From Tipula vernalis (taxonomy: Eukaryota; Arthropoda; Insecta; Diptera; Tipulidae): 64,000 nt of DNA. A program made the position numbers and the translations under genes. This document shows positions 1-12,023 of this stretch, in pieces. Location: contig OY282559.1 in the NCBI GenBank assembly GCA_958295665.1, forward strand, positions 254,824,461 through 254,888,460, written 5' to 3'. Each line of letters begins with the position of its first letter. The stretch's first letter is position 1. The notes beneath the pieces were generated by a model that saw only the letters and a list, made by a program, of their open reading frames with translations, did not search any database and had not been told where the DNA came from.

Positions 1-519
1 CATTATCTTTTGTATCTAAATATTCAACGGGCAACTCATATTCAGATTGCCATATATCAGAATGGCAATGAAGAATTCCCAGACAGCTCCTAAAACAAAT
101 AGTTAAATAAAATAATAAACAACAATAACCTATTGTTCAAACACGACTAAAGATTACTCACGCCTAACGAACGTCTATTCTAATTATTGATATATGGCAT
201 AAATTCGCAAGTTTCTTTAAGAAAAATTAATTTTTCGAAAAATTCATCCCTAGCTGTGCCACTTTTACAGGATTTATAATATTTTTGGTATTCCGCGGAG
301 AAATATGTTTTCAAATTAACCCATTTCATGACGAGTATTACAAATGGCAAAATAGAAATAATAAAGTTTTGATGCTTACTGTATATGAAAGTCGAAGGAA
401 TTGCTATGGTCCATTTTGCAATCGTCTTACACCATGGCCTTGCACCGTTTTAACATTTGTCCGTGTGCCGACGATCTCGTGATGTCTCATATCGGGAATT
501 AATATTCAGTAGTAATTTT
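1..519. other. left edge, no confident gene
   Basis: No confident feature. On the minus strand a short frame (about 90 to 1) stays open to the window edge after an acceptor-like tttgttttag, and a second short open stretch lies near 170-270. Either could be a decayed exon or the weathered 3' part of the neighbouring Helitron helicase. I could not match them to a family, and the frames are broken between them. Confidence 0.2.
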
Positions 520-3114
520 AGTCCAGAGTGTGCTGTTCATAGTGTGCTGTAGCCACTATTCTCGATGATGCCAAGGCGAGAACAATTTCTTTGTTTGGGT
601 GAATTTCGGCTAGAATTAGCTTTATTAAAAATGTTTTTCCTGTGCCACCACATTCAGAAATATTACGCCACATCGTTATTTTTTGACGTAGTCACATGCC
701 TGTTTTTGGCTCTGAATTAGTAAGGGTTTATTATGTTAGACGTACATATCTCGCAACTCGTCAACATTGCAACTTTCTTTCCTTAAAAGTTCAATGTTTG
801 TGACGCCAAATCCACTTTGTCGTGGTGGCTGGACTCTCAGTTGTGTTAGCGTTTGGTTAAGCATTACTAAACATTTATTTTCCAGCAATAGCAGAGCTAA
901 CAAATCGGGGTTTTGTTGTAGTATTTCAGTCAAGATATCGTCGCTGATACTTGTCTAATATTTCAGCAATAGATGATTAGCATTTAATGGATTACACGTT
1001 GCAAAAATCGAAGATAGTTCCCGAATTTAATCTCGCCTCTCTAAGCAAATTCCCTGTGGTTGTCGTTCTCTAATTCTTCAAAATATGTTTGGCCATGAAT
1101 GGTGTGGAGCAGTAAACGCAAATAGAAGTATTCAGCGTTTATTTTATGCACCGTGTAGACTCGTCCTCTCGTCTCGTTCTTGAACACTCCATCGTATCCT
1201 TGTTCTGGTTATCCCCATTTTCGTCAATTGAATTTTTCCCTCAACCTATCCCATGTATCTTGGCACTTCCCGGTAGAGTAAAGTCCCGGCAAATGGATCA
1301 TCTTGGCATGGCTCGAAGAAGGCAGTTAAAGTTGTTCGTGCTAATGGTTCCGTCACAAATCTTTCTACCGCTTCCCTAATGAAAAGTACACGTTGTCCAT
1401 TTTTTAGGTGGATGATTAAATGGATGATTAAATCACTGGATCTCGACCGTATATCGGTAAACTTAAAATATGCCTAACCGTTTCATTGTTGTTAATGTAA
1501 CAACCCATTTGATACTGTACTATTTCGTCGTGGTGGTCCTCTCTGGTCACGGCACAGACGGCCATATCGCAGCCCTTGGTGATATATTTGCAGATGTATT
1601 AAATCGATTTTCCAGAACTGCATTAGTATTCGACGTTTATATGGGCTTTAAAGAATTTCGATAGAAGTAGATTGTAGGAGCTACCCATTGTTCGTCAGTC
1701 AGTTGTCTTCGCCAATTTAAAGAATTTCGATAGAAGTAGATTGTAGGAACTACCCATTGTTCGTCAGTCAGTTGTCTTCGCCAATTTAGGTTTTGCTTAA
1801 AAATAGTTTTGGATAACCTTTCGTGCATTTGTTGTCCTTAATGGACGGCGAGTCTTCATTTAATGCGCCACATGAACCATGAACCATTTTTTTTTACAAT
1901 TATTGTGTAGAGTTACGACTATATAATTCGGTCGAATCTTTTGTTGAAGCCTAATCAAGGTGTCCTCGCTTTTTCCACTCAATCGATTACATCAAGCACA
2001 TCACAGCACCGAATATTCGATTTTTGACGATGGTTTTGACCAATTTAGTTTATTTTAGACGAAAGACTCGGGCAATTATATCATGCCGGTCAATGATTGC
2101 CTGTTCGTATTGTAGTTCTTCTTTGCATTTCGGGTAAGAAAAATCGCGTGGCATCCTGTGCTACTCATGCATATGACTTGAGTTTCCGGTGAACGTTGAT
2201 GGCAAGATGACTAGTTTTACCGTCGTATTGTATATTGCAATGTATGGCTTCGGCGTTGAATAAAGATGTCGCTGACTATATTCGTTGCCGACCATTACCA
2301 CTTCTACTTCGTTGACTTGAGGTGAAGTAAACATTCGTTTTTGCTCATCGGCTGGTCATTTGTCGGCCCGGTTATAGTTGCCGAGATTATTTGTTCCAGA
2401 GAAGTCTTGAATACGTTGATCAGTTGGTTATGGTTATGGAGTAGATGTTGTAACTCCCGAATGATTTCTCGTCGTAGCGTCTGGATTTTGGTGCGACGCT
2501 GATCTATTTCGAATTGTTAATCGCTAACAAAATATATTTATAGGAATTTCGACGTTTCATTTGGTATGATAGATTTGTCCTCGAACGTCGTCATTTGGAA
2601 ACAAGTATTGGAAACGGCATGTACCTATTTTGTAGAAAGTATTTTGAGTCTAGTGTCTTTCCAGTCATATATGGAAGTGAATATTTCTACTGGCGATACT
2701 TGCATTGTTGACAATCTGACTTTACCACTCACAAAACACATGCCTGGAGTTTCGCCCTTGAAATTTTTCGCGCAACAGCATCCGCATTTCTGGTCCATTT
2801 TTCCATTTACAACACTTCTACGTTGACTGTATACTTTCATGGCATCATAATGAAACGCCGCAAGTTCCAAATTGTAATTCCTAAGTGCGATCTTCATTTG
2901 ATGTTCGTTTGATTCTAATATACTCATGTTGTTTTTTACTTTGACTTTCTCGTATTTGTTGCATTCTTTCTCGAATTATAGAAAGTCGTATTTCTCTTTC
3001 TTCTTCTGTTTGGTTTCTCCGTGTATTTGTTGGAACTTTTGGAAGGGAATACAAAAAAATATTTTTGGGCACCGAAATAAACTCTTTAAGAGATAAAAAT
3101 AATAAATTGGCCAC
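520..3114 (-). pseudogene. Helitron Rep/helicase pseudogene, C-terminus lost
   Basis: Decayed Helitron transposase read right to left; it would catalyse rolling-circle transposition (HUH Rep nuclease plus PIF1-type helicase). The N-terminal part (about 2950-2630) has a CGCC cluster and the phrase GETPGMCFVSGKV, typical of Helitron N-terminal domains. The Rep-side region follows: NEVEVVMVG-like text near 2300, a degenerate HGPCG/YPKLF-type block near 1800-1900, and KYITKG plus YINNNETVRHI near 1450-1600. The FFEPCQDDPFA block lies near 1270-1340. The helicase start (LLLLENKCLV) lies near 860-890 and a Walker A GGTGKTF near 632-656, followed by a VALASS-like stretch to about 540. Many frameshifts and stops separate these blocks, so no functional protein is expected. 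The order of blocks matches the family. It is a different Helitron family from the copy at 24.3 kb. Confidence 0.85.
1650..1787. repeat. 69-bp in-frame tandem duplication within the Helitron
   Basis: Two copies of a 69-bp unit lie head to tail (1650-1718 and 1719-1787) and differ at about one base. On the minus strand they repeat 23 residues (LTDEQWV...YFYRNSL) without changing frame. The near identity against a heavily mutated background suggests the duplication is younger than most damage in the gene, or is being homogenised. Confidence 0.85.
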
Positions 3115-3120
3115 AAATTT

Positions 3121-3589
3121 ATAAATTAATAAATTAAAAAATTTAAATTAGTTTTAAAATATTGTGGAAAATAGAGTACTGATTTTTAAAATTTCTTCGT
3201 CAACCTTGCAGACACTGATCAAATATTAAATAATTTGTACCGATTATATTTGATGGTTTGTTTCGTTTTTTTCTGTTCCAAAATATTATTTGTATTACCA
3301 ATTTATTATTTTTGATGCTAATGTTTGTCGCCACAAAATTTTTCTTGTATGCTCGTTGAATTAAATTTAGAATAAAACTTTATACTTACTTGAATGAAAT
3401 TTTAGAATGGAAAAAAATTGAACCGTATTTAATAATTGCCGTATATAACTTCAAGGATCGAAATTTATAGAGCATATAGCAGCGATTATCAATTCCGAAG
3501 CATTCAGGTGCATTCTATTTCTGGTTTCCGAACCTTCTAAAATATTCAAATATACTTCACTCCCGATTCTGGAATATTGTCCAACTTTC
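3121..3589. other. AT-rich spacer
   Basis: AT-rich sequence without a supported gene, RNA or repeat. It grades into the minisatellite that follows. Confidence 0.5.
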
Positions 3590-4815
3590 TAGAATTTTGA
3601 AACATTTTAGAAAATTCTGAAACTCTCTAGAACATTCTGAAACATTTTAGAATGTTGTGGAAATTTCAGAATATTCTAAAAATTCTGAAATATTCTGAAA
3701 CTTTCTGGAAGATTCTGGAACACCTGGAATTTTCTAGAAAATTTTGAACATTCCGAAGCATTCTAAAAAATCCTGAAACATTCCAATACACCTTGAACTT
3801 TCTGGAAAATTCTGGAATATTCTGAAATTTTCTAGGAAATTATGGAACCTTTAAAACATTCTGAAAAATTTTAAAATTTTCTAGAAAATCCTATAGAATT
3901 CTGGAACATTCTAGAAAACTTTAGCAAATCCGGCAATTCTATAAAGTTCTGGAATATTCTAGAGAATTTGAGAATATTCTTGAAAATTTTGAATTCGAAA
4001 CAACCTGAAAAATCATGGAACATTCCAATACACCTGGAACTTTCTAGAAAATTCTGGAATATTCTAAAACTTTCTAGCAAATTGTGGAACCTTTAAGAAC
4101 ATTCTGAAAGCTTCTGCAATTTGCTAGAAAATCCTAGGAAATTCTAGGGCGTCCTAAAACATTCTAAACCAATTTGAAAATTCTGGAACATTGTGAAACT
4201 TTCTAGAAAATTTAGAAACACCTGGAATTTTCTAGAAAATTCGAGATAATTCTTGGAACATTCCAGAAAATTTTGAGAATATTATTGAAAATTCTGGGAC
4301 ATTCCGAAACATTGCAAAAAAATCCAGGAACACCCCAATACACCTGGAACTTTCTAGAAAATTCGGGGATATTCTAAAACTTTCTAGAAAATTTTAGAAA
4401 ATTTTAGCAATTCTGGAAATTTCTAGAAAATTCTGGAACATTCCGAAACTTTGTAGAAAACTCTGGCACACCTGGAATTTTCCAGAAAAATTTACAAAAT
4501 TCTGAAACATTTTAGGAAATTTGTGAATATTCTTCAACATTCCGAAACATTCTAAAAATTCTAAAATATTCTGAAACTTTCTAGAAAATTTTAGAACATT
4601 TTAGAACATTCTGAAACATTTTGAAATTGTCTGGAAAATCGTACAAAATTCTGGAACGTCCTGGAATATTCTAGTCTTTCTTGGAAATTCTGGAAAATTG
4701 TAGAATTTGAAATTTTCTAGAAAATTCTAAAACACCTAGAATTTTCTAGAAAATTCGAGAAAATTCTGGAACATTCTAGAAAATTTCAGCATGTTCCTAA
4801 AAATTCTGGAACATT
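3590..4815. repeat. minisatellite with 10-bp TTCnnGAAnn phase
   Basis: About 1.2 kb of degenerate short repeat made of alternating ttc and gaa triplets spaced by two bases. The clearest run is 4744-4781, where eight alternating TTC/GAA triplets keep a strict 5-bp step. Variants such as ttctagaaaattctggaaca recur throughout. The pattern equals the heat-shock-element consensus (inverted nGAAn repeats) and has a helical-turn period. No promoter or gene adjoins it, so it is best called a satellite whose unit happens to be HSF-site-like. Confidence 0.85.
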
Positions 4816-5900
4816 AAATGATGTTAGAGTAATCAGGTCGGCGAAGTCCTTACAGCTCCGCTTAATGAAGCCCAACATAATGTATCCCTTAGGTATGTCT
4901 GGCAAAGGTGGCGTCGGCTGAAAAAATTATACCCAGATCGTATATGAACTCCACTCTGTCAACATCCTCATTATACAGACAAAATGTAATGAATGGAAGA
5001 GAGGTGACCGAATACGAAATGATGAAAGAGTCTTATACCCTAGACACACTGCGATTTATTAAAACCGATTTAGTGAATTTTTCGAGATTAGTCGTAGTGT
5101 GTCAACCTCGATTCTAGCTAATCCCTTTGTTTTTGCCTAGAATACTTAAACTAGTTTAGCTAAATCGCATTTATTAAGTCTATTGCTAATTCACCAACTA
5201 CAAAATCTGTCCCAATCATCTTGCAGCTTCACGCAATCGGACACGTTGTTAACCCGGACGAAAATTTTCATATCATCGGCCAGCCATCAACAATATCGTT
5301 GATAATCAATGAAAATAATAATGGAGCAATATGACCACCTTGAGGTACGCCAGATGTCGCGCGAAATAAGTGGGAACTAGAATCAAAAATAACGGATTGC
5401 CAGCGGTCGGAAAGGTAAGAACGCAATCATTCAATTGGGATGAACTGACAATTTAAGTTCTCTAATTTGGTGATAAGGGGCAAGTGGTCGATCTTAACAA
5501 AAGCTTTCGGAAATCAGTATAATTAACGTCCAGTTGCTGTCTGGCGTTTAAACTGCTAAATAATTTGCCACAAAAAGAAACCAGATTAGTAATCTGTATT
5601 TAGATCTGCCTGGATGAAACCCGTGCTGAGCAGAAGAAATTAATGATTTAGTATGGAAAACCAAAACCCTGTGAACAAATAGCTTGGGTCTGACGACAAG
5701 AATGGCAATCACCGATAGTTACTTACTTCGTTTCTTCTACCAGCCTTGAAAATGAGATGGATGTAGAAAATTTCAAGGCTCTGGAAATAACGCACTACGT
5801 AAACTTTCATTAAACATGAAGGTAATTGGACGAGACAAACTCTCGCCATGGAACTCCATGGAACGTGAACATTTAGAGACAAGGTAGGGGATATCGTAGA
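4815..5900 (-). pseudogene. LINE reverse transcriptase fragment
   Basis: Minus-strand remnant of a Jockey-like non-LTR retrotransposon ORF2. Read from about 5830 leftward it shows a fingers-like stretch (FNESLRSALFPEPWK), an HGFHPGRS-type motif near 5620, DFRKAFVKIDHLPL near 5480-5520, then SGVPQGGHIAPLLFSL near 5320-5370. The LADDMKIFV catalytic box is near 5255-5282. A thumb-like stretch (VEFIYDLGIIFSADATF) lies near 4910-4960. Several frameshifts and stops are present. Endonuclease and 3' end were not found. Clade assignment is by resemblance only. Confidence 0.72.
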
Positions 5901-5929
5901 AAATCATCGTAGAGTATCGTTTGGAGGGC

Positions 5930-6430
5930 CCGGGAACATTTTTTTGAATGTATGGCGCTTGTAGAATTTAAAAAAGTTGTATAAATTCAACTTTTAAAGT
6001 GTCATGTCTGGAAAGTCATTCAATTAAAATGTCTTGAAAATAGTTGTCTCTAGAAGAAGTATAGGTAAGCTCAAATTTCATGTTGGAAGCCTGGGTAAAT
6101 TCGTTACAATTAAAGGCCCATATGGCAGTTTAAATGTTGAGTTTATGCAAATTTGTAAATATCATATGCGCCTTCCATTCAAATGAATATACCCGGACTC
6201 CCCACAAGAAACTTGACCTGATAATATGTCTAGGTGTAACTATTGGCAAGGCAGTCTACTTGAACCACTTTCCACATATAACACTTTAAATGTTGAATTT
6301 ATACAACATTTTAAATTTTATATGGGCATTTCATTCAAATGGATTTTCCCGGTTTCCTGGGAAACGAGACCTGAAAATTTTTCCATGGATTCAGACCCCA
6401 TTTTATTCAATTTGATATTTAACCAAGTTT
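5930..6430. repeat. diverged tandem duplication
   Basis: Two related blocks of about 155 bp, around 6125-6225 and 6280-6385, share words such as tttaaatgttga, the cattcaaatg core and a cccgg motif. They are old and differ by indels. A further partial relative may lie near 5960-6010. The origin is unknown; no coding frame is supported. Confidence 0.5.
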
Positions 6431-6439
6431 CATTCATGT

Positions 6440-6790
6440 ACGATTTGGGGCGGTAGGTTTGAGCAATCAGAAGGTCTTCGCCGACTGTTAAATATTTGCC
6501 TAACATCTTTGTCCTGTGCTCTTTGTAAGATGTTTATGTCGATTTGGACACGTAATTGTACCAGGCGAGGCTGACGTAAGTCAGAATTGGTCTGATGCAT
6601 AGTTTGAAAATTACTAATTTATTCTTGGAATTTAGTTTACTACTGGATTTTAAAAAGGAATACAGTAAGTTGAAAGCCACAAATATTTTTCCTCTGACTC
6701 TGAACTAAGCGCTTTATTTATTAAATTTCAGATTTTCTAAAATGCCAATATGACCATCAATCGGCACTGAACCAGCCTTTTTGAATGTGT
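6440..6790 (-). pseudogene. LINE ORF2 C-terminal (thumb) fragment
   Basis: The minus strand reads a typical Jockey-type post-RT region: FVAFNLLYSFLKSSSKLNSK followed by NKLVIFKLCIRPILTYVSLAW (about 6560-6690), then a broken stretch ending in KMLGKYLTVGEDLL. In these elements this segment lies downstream of the catalytic ADD box. Because the RT fragment at 4.8-5.9 kb lies on the wrong side for one minus-strand copy, this is a separate insertion. Stops are present; it is non-functional. Confidence 0.65.
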
Positions 6791-6799
6791 TTTGATAGT

Positions 6800-7993
6800 T
6801 TGGGTGTGGATGGAAAAAACCAACTGAGATTTTAATGGATTTTCTTTAATTTTTCATCTTTTGAAATGATCCGTTAAAATATTTGAGTGCTTCTGTAATC
6901 TGTAAGAGCATTTTAACTCACTGGAGGAGTTGACTTTGAAGCTAGGTGTGACGAAAAATTTCCCGCTAGTTTTTAAAAATTTTATACTGGTGATCTACAC
7001 TATAAGCTATAATGACAGGTGCTACGAGGTGATTCTAAGCCCTCAAGGTATTAAAATTAACTCCAAATAATATATTTGAGAGCTAAAAAAAAACCATGTA
7101 TTTGGTTGTTTGGGTTTACCTGCGATCTGTGAGCTATCATTGGGTGCACCAAAATGGTATATCTTACGTTTGAAACTGTTTCTATTTGGGCTCTCAATGT
7201 AATTTAATTTGCTGCATATTCTTCTTTGAAGTTGACACACGAAACTGGAACTATTGTATCAATGTTCGATGTTGATGTGCATTTCACACATTTATACTCC
7301 CGCAGCACAATTTAATTGCGAGTATCGCTTCTAGCGTTTTTAATTGCGAGTTTTTTCCGTTTTCCGCTCACACTCTTGCTTGTATACATAGGATAAATAT
7401 TCAGCACATTATCCCTTGGTTTTAAGGTCCTTTCTGATTTCTTTAACAGCGATACAGTTCATACCCCCGATTACTAAGATTCTCGGTTTTTCATCTTTTT
7501 GCTACAAAGTACAAAATAGCTTTTTATCCTCTTTGAGTAACTGTTTTATTTCGTTGTGTGTTTTTTGTTGCTGGGTAATATTGTTGGATTTTTGGAGCTG
7601 ATTTTCAGTAAGGTTCCAGAATGTTATGAAGCCAGTTTGTTATTTAATTCATTAATATTTTATGTCGGAAACTCCTTTAGGGCCGTCGGTAGCGGTTGTG
7701 TTTCCATCTTCTTGCCGGGAAATTTGTGAACTGGATTTATCGTGATAATTATGTTAGGTTGGTTTTGTTTTTAACACAAGTTGTGCCGTTTTGTTCATAA
7801 TTGTCTTCGTCCATTTTTGAATCGGATGGATACTCGTTGTCGCCGGTATTTAAAATATTTTTGACTTTTGTCGTTATATCATTATCGGTCGGCGTTTCGC
7901 TGAATTTCCTTCTTTTTCCCCTATATACGGTTGCGATGAAGAGGCATTAGAGTTAACAATTTGGGAGATAATTTTCTCTGTTCCCGACGTAAT
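6800..7993. other. no confident gene
   Basis: AT-rich sequence with only short frames. On the minus strand about 7950-7680 there is a charged, acidic, broken stretch that could be an old LINE ORF1, but no zinc knuckle or conserved domain is visible, so no gene is called. Confidence 0.35.
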
Positions 7994-8080
7994 ACCCTGT
8001 TAAAGTTAGCCGAAAATTTCCAGCCGAAAGTGAAAATTGATAATGCAGGTTATGTTATTGACATCCCAGCCGAAAATAAA

Positions 8081-9453
8081 TCAGCCTCTAAAGTGTTATG
8101 TCTGGAAATGGATTGCATTGATGTGATTTGTCAATAGCTATCGCAGGAACAAAATTCAGTTCAAGTTTCCCGTGGGAAATCACGGAAAATTCGATATTCC
8201 AAAAATGATTAGAAAATTTGTATAAAATCAGCCTCTAGAGTGTTATGTCTGGAGATAGATTGCATTGAGTTGACTTGTCCATAGCTATCGCAGGAAAAAA
8301 ATTCAGTTCAAGTTTCCCGTGGGAAATCTGGAAAAATTCAAAAAAAATTCGAGCCGAAAGTTAGAAATGGATAAATAAAATCAGCCTCTAGAGTGTTATG
8401 CCTGGAGATGGATTGCATTGACGTGACTTGTGAATCTCGCAAAATTCGATTTTCCAAAAATTATTAGAAAATTTATATAAAATCAGCCTCTAGAGTGTTA
8501 TGTCTGGAAATGGATTGCATTGATGTGATTTGTCAATAGCTATCGCAGGAAAAAAATTCAGTTCATGTTTCCCGTGGGAAATCCCGAAAAATGCAAAAAA
8601 GTTTCCAGCTGAAATTTAGAAATGGATAAATAAAATTAGCCTCTAGAGTATTATGTCTGGAGATGGTCTGCGTTAATGTGACTTGTCAATAGCTATCGCA
8701 GGAAAAAAATTCAGTTCAAGTTTCACGTGGGAAATATCGGAAAATGCAAAAAAGTTTCCAGCCGAAAGTAAGAGATGGATAAATAAAATCGGCCTCTAGA
8801 GTGTTATGTCTGGAGATGGATTGCATTGATGTGATTTGTCAATAGCTATCGCAGGAAAAAAATGAGTTTATGTTTCCCGTGGGAAATCTCGGAAAATTCG
8901 ATTTTCCAACAATTATTAGAAAATTTGTATAAAATCAGCCTCTAGAGTGTTATGTCTGGAAATGGATTGCATTGATGTGATTTGTCAATAGCGATCGCAG
9001 GAAAAAAATTCAGTTCAAGTTTCACGTGGGAAATATCGGAAAATGCAAAAAAGTTTCCAGCCGAAAGTAAGAAATGGATAAATAAAATCGGCCTCTAGAG
9101 TGTTATGTCTGGAGATGGATTGCACCGTTGAGATTTGCCAATAGCTATCGCAGGAAAAAAATTAAGTTCAAGTTGCCCGTGTGAAATCTCGGAAAATTCG
9201 ATTTTCCAAAAATTATTAGAAAATTTGTATAAAATCAGCCTCTAGAGTGTTATGTCTGGAGATGAATTGCATTGATGTGACTTGTCAATAGCTATCGCAG
9301 AAAAAAAGTTCAGTTCAAGTTTCACGTGGGAAATATCAGAAAATGCAAAAAAGTGTCCAGCCGAAAGTAAGAAATGGATAAATAAAATCCTCCTCTATAG
9401 TGTTATGTCTGGAGATGGATTGCGTCGATGTGACTTGTGAATAGCTATCGCAG
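8081..9453. repeat. satellite array, left part, alternating 147/153-bp monomers
   Basis: Successive anchors at the (t)cagcctct word lie at 8081, 8228, 8381, 8483, 8636, 8789, 8935, 9088, 9235 and 9388, giving spacings of 147, 153, 102, 153, 153, 146, 153, 147 and 153. Type A monomers end in an attagaaaatttgtataaaa tail; type B monomers end in a tttccagccgaaagtaag tail. The two share their first 100 or so bases. One 102-bp unit is internally deleted. The mostly alternating order is a simple higher-order repeat. Confidence 0.9.
9450..9453. other. target site duplication (left), gcag
   Basis: The four bases gcag end the left satellite flank and recur at 16491-16494 directly after the 3' LTR. 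Rejoining the flanks restores one type A satellite monomer of exactly 147 bp. Confidence 0.9.
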
Positions 9454-9904
9454 TGTTATGAAGTCACCGAACGAACCCCAAATTAAAAAAAAAAACAAAA
9501 ACAATAAACAACAAAAAAAAACAAACAAAAACAAAAGATAAAATAAATTATAAAAAAAATTTATTTGGTCTTCTTGTTTTGGACGCCGTCGTGAAAACAT
9601 GGTGAGTGGATATTGTTCCTAAAATAATACTAACATAAAAAATTAATAAATACCAATTGTGAACTAAAATAAATTACAAATTAATATTGTATATTAATTT
9701 ACTTTATAAAATTAACATTATATTATCCGCATTTTTTATAAAGTTCTGTAAGTCAACAATGGTTGACCGGTCCTATTACTTATTTTGGGTAATAAGGAAT
9801 TCAATAGAATATAATTTCGCGAAGTATTTGTTAATTGTGTGTGTGACGTGTTAACAACAAACAAAAGTGCCATCCATTGTGAACTACACATATAGATCAC
9901 TACA
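9454..9904 (+). repeat. 5' LTR
   Basis: A 451-bp LTR with TGT...ACA ends. It starts tgttatgaagtcaccg and ends gatcactaca. It is almost identical to 16035-16490; visible differences include one base in the terminal tgtwatg, an A-tract length, taataaat versus taatgaat, and gacgtg versus gacatg. Confidence 0.95.
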
Positions 9905-9908
9905 AATT

Positions 9909-9928
9909 TGGTGACAGCGGTGGGATCG
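9909..9928 (+). promoter_or_regulatory. primer binding site
   Basis: TGG begins four bases after the LTR, followed by tgacagcggtggg. Its complement would end in CCA preceded by a T-arm-like ttcgatccc variant, as expected for a tRNA 3' end. It resembles insect tRNA-Leu more than tRNA-Lys or tRNA-Arg, but that identity is inferred from memory of tRNA ends. Confidence 0.7.
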
Positions 9929-10988
9929 AAAAGATTATAAATCGTGGTGAGCTATATCCAAAAAAAAAAAAATTAAATGAAATCATTTTATTTATATTTC
10001 ACAATCGAAAGCTATAAAGTTTAAAATTCTTTAAAATTGAGAGTAGAAAAAAAATAAAATAGCTATTCCACAGTTGCATATAACCGCACTGGTGATAACA
10101 CACAAAACACACAATTACAGCTATAGTAATTCATATTAAAATTCAATTCATTAAATTAAATACAACAGTTTATTATTTATTCATAAATTATTTTTCTTTT
10201 CCCCACGTGAACAATATCCACTACCACGTTGTTGAGAAAACATACCACCAAACAAAATTAACAGCTATAACGAAGCCGAAATCATCACATGATTGGTATT
10301 GATTATAAAACAGCAATAAATACCATCATCATCACTTCGTGACATCAATACAAACAACCAATCTGAAATAAAGTCAACCAATAAACCAAATAACAGCTAT
10401 TTATAATGAAATGGTGACTTCATGATCACACTTTTGATTAATCATCACACTTTTGATTGACCGCATTTTAAACCAATATATATTCATCATTTCGGAAACA
10501 TCAATATAATTACATACCAATCCTGAAAAAAAAAAAAAAAATTACATCTATACATTTCATTAATGAAGTCAACTTCATCACACTTTTGATTGCCATCCAA
10601 TTACAACACAGTAATAAATACCATCGTCACTTCGGTTACACCAACAAATAAGTGGAAATTATCAACACAAAAAAACAACACATGAGCAACCAACACAGAA
10701 AAACAACCAACATTTGAATGACAAACAACAACAACATCTGCAAGTTCATCGATGCAAACCAAAACAACATAATAACACAGGTATTCTTTTTGCAATTCTT
10801 TTCTTATTTTTTATGAACAAATAAATAAAAATAAAAAAAAAAAAAACAAGTATAACCACCCATATTTAAGTTGTTGGTAAAGTTATGATATGTTTGATAA
10901 TTTTTCATATATTCGCGACTATTTTGAATTATAAATTATAAGTGAAGTGCGTGTAGAAATTACGAATTATTATTGTGTGTACACTTAC

Positions 10989-12023
10989 ATGACGCGAGAA
11001 TATAACTTACGGAAGCGTAAGTCGGGGTTAAGCTATAAGCAAGCCTTATCAAAAATTGAAAAAACAAAACAGAAATATAAAGCAAAAGTGAACAAAATGA
11101 GTGTTTTAAGTTACAAAATTGCGTTAAAAATTATCCCCGAATTTAAGGGCGATTCCGCAGAACTCCATCGGTTTTTGGCTTGTTGTGATATCATTCACAA
11201 CCCTTTAAAAGCAGAGATTGAACAAACAAAATTTCTCGAACTTCTCAAAGCTAGGGTGTCCGGTAAAGCTTATGATATAATTAAATTTGATAAATATAAA
11301 ACTTGGGATACTCTAAAAAAGGAATTCATAAAGCAATTCGGTATGTTAAAATCCCCTGAAACCTTACAAGTTGAATTAGTCACTATAGAGCAAAATAAAA
11401 ACGAAAGTGTTAGGAATTTTGCAAATCGCATCGAGAAATTACTCTCCCAATTAGATGAGTCCTCAATTCTGGAACACGGCGAAAAATCCCAGGAATACAT
11501 CATCAGTTTTAATGCAAAAACTGCTTTAAAAGCATTCCAGGAAGGATTGCTCGACCCAATTAAAATAATCGTCAAGGCTTGTCGGTTCACTACCCTAAAT
11601 GATGCCATAAACAAGGCATGTGAAGAGGAATTGACGCTAACAAGTTCAAGGAGGAAATCACAATCTTCTCTTCCTTCTAAGCTTACAGTTAGTTGTCAAA
11701 TATGTGGTAAGACTAATCATTCGGCAAATGTCTGTTATCAAAGAGTATCAAATAATTCGATTTCCTATAGTAAAATTCCTCCACAAACACCAAACCATAG
11801 GTCAGTTAATAATTACAATTGTGTTTGTGCCTATTGTAAGAAACGTGGGCATCATATTCGTGATTGTTTTTCCAAGAAAAGGGCCGACGATCGGAAAAAT
11901 TCAACCAACGACACTAATCTTCCCAATTCTGAACTAAATAAACAGGAAAACTTCAATGGTCTCGAGAAAACTCGGAACACTCCAACTCGAGTCCAAAATT
12001 TAGAGAGTGTTCACTCGTCGTAA
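10989..12023 (+). CDS. gag: gag polyprotein
   Basis: Structural protein of the LTR element, 344 residues from the ATG at 10989; the frame is open a little further upstream (from about 10947) but without an ATG. The N-terminus is basic (REYNLRKRKSGLSY). A capsid-like helical region follows (IPEFKGDSAELHRFL, ..ELVTIEQNKNESVRNFANRI). The C-terminal nucleocapsid has two CX2CX4HX4C zinc knuckles, CQICGKTNHSANVC and CAYCKKRGHHIRDC, for RNA binding. It is intact. The last 82 bp overlap the pol frame, which is -1 relative to gag, implying programmed frameshifting. The protein would assemble cytoplasmic virus-like particles. Confidence 0.93.
   Translation: MTREYNLRKRKSGLSYKQALSKIEKTKQKYKAKVNKMSVLSYKIALKIIPEFKGDSAELHRFLACCDIIHNPLKAEIEQTKFLELLKARVSGKAYDIIKFDKYKTWDTLKKEFIKQFGMLKSPETLQVELVTIEQNKNESVRNFANRIEKLLSQLDESSILEHGEKSQEYIISFNAKTALKAFQEGLLDPIKIIVKACRFTTLNDAINKACEEELTLTSSRRKSQSSLPSKLTVSCQICGKTNHSANVCYQRVSNNSISYSKIPPQTPNHRSVNNYNCVCAYCKKRGHHIRDCFSKKRADDRKNSTNDTNLPNSELNKQENFNGLEKTRNTPTRVQNLESVHSS

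Noticed and set aside
3590..4815. Heat-shock promoter
   Set aside because: The HSE-like array has no gene or core promoter next to it; repeat structure explains it. Possible HSF binding is kept as a finding only.
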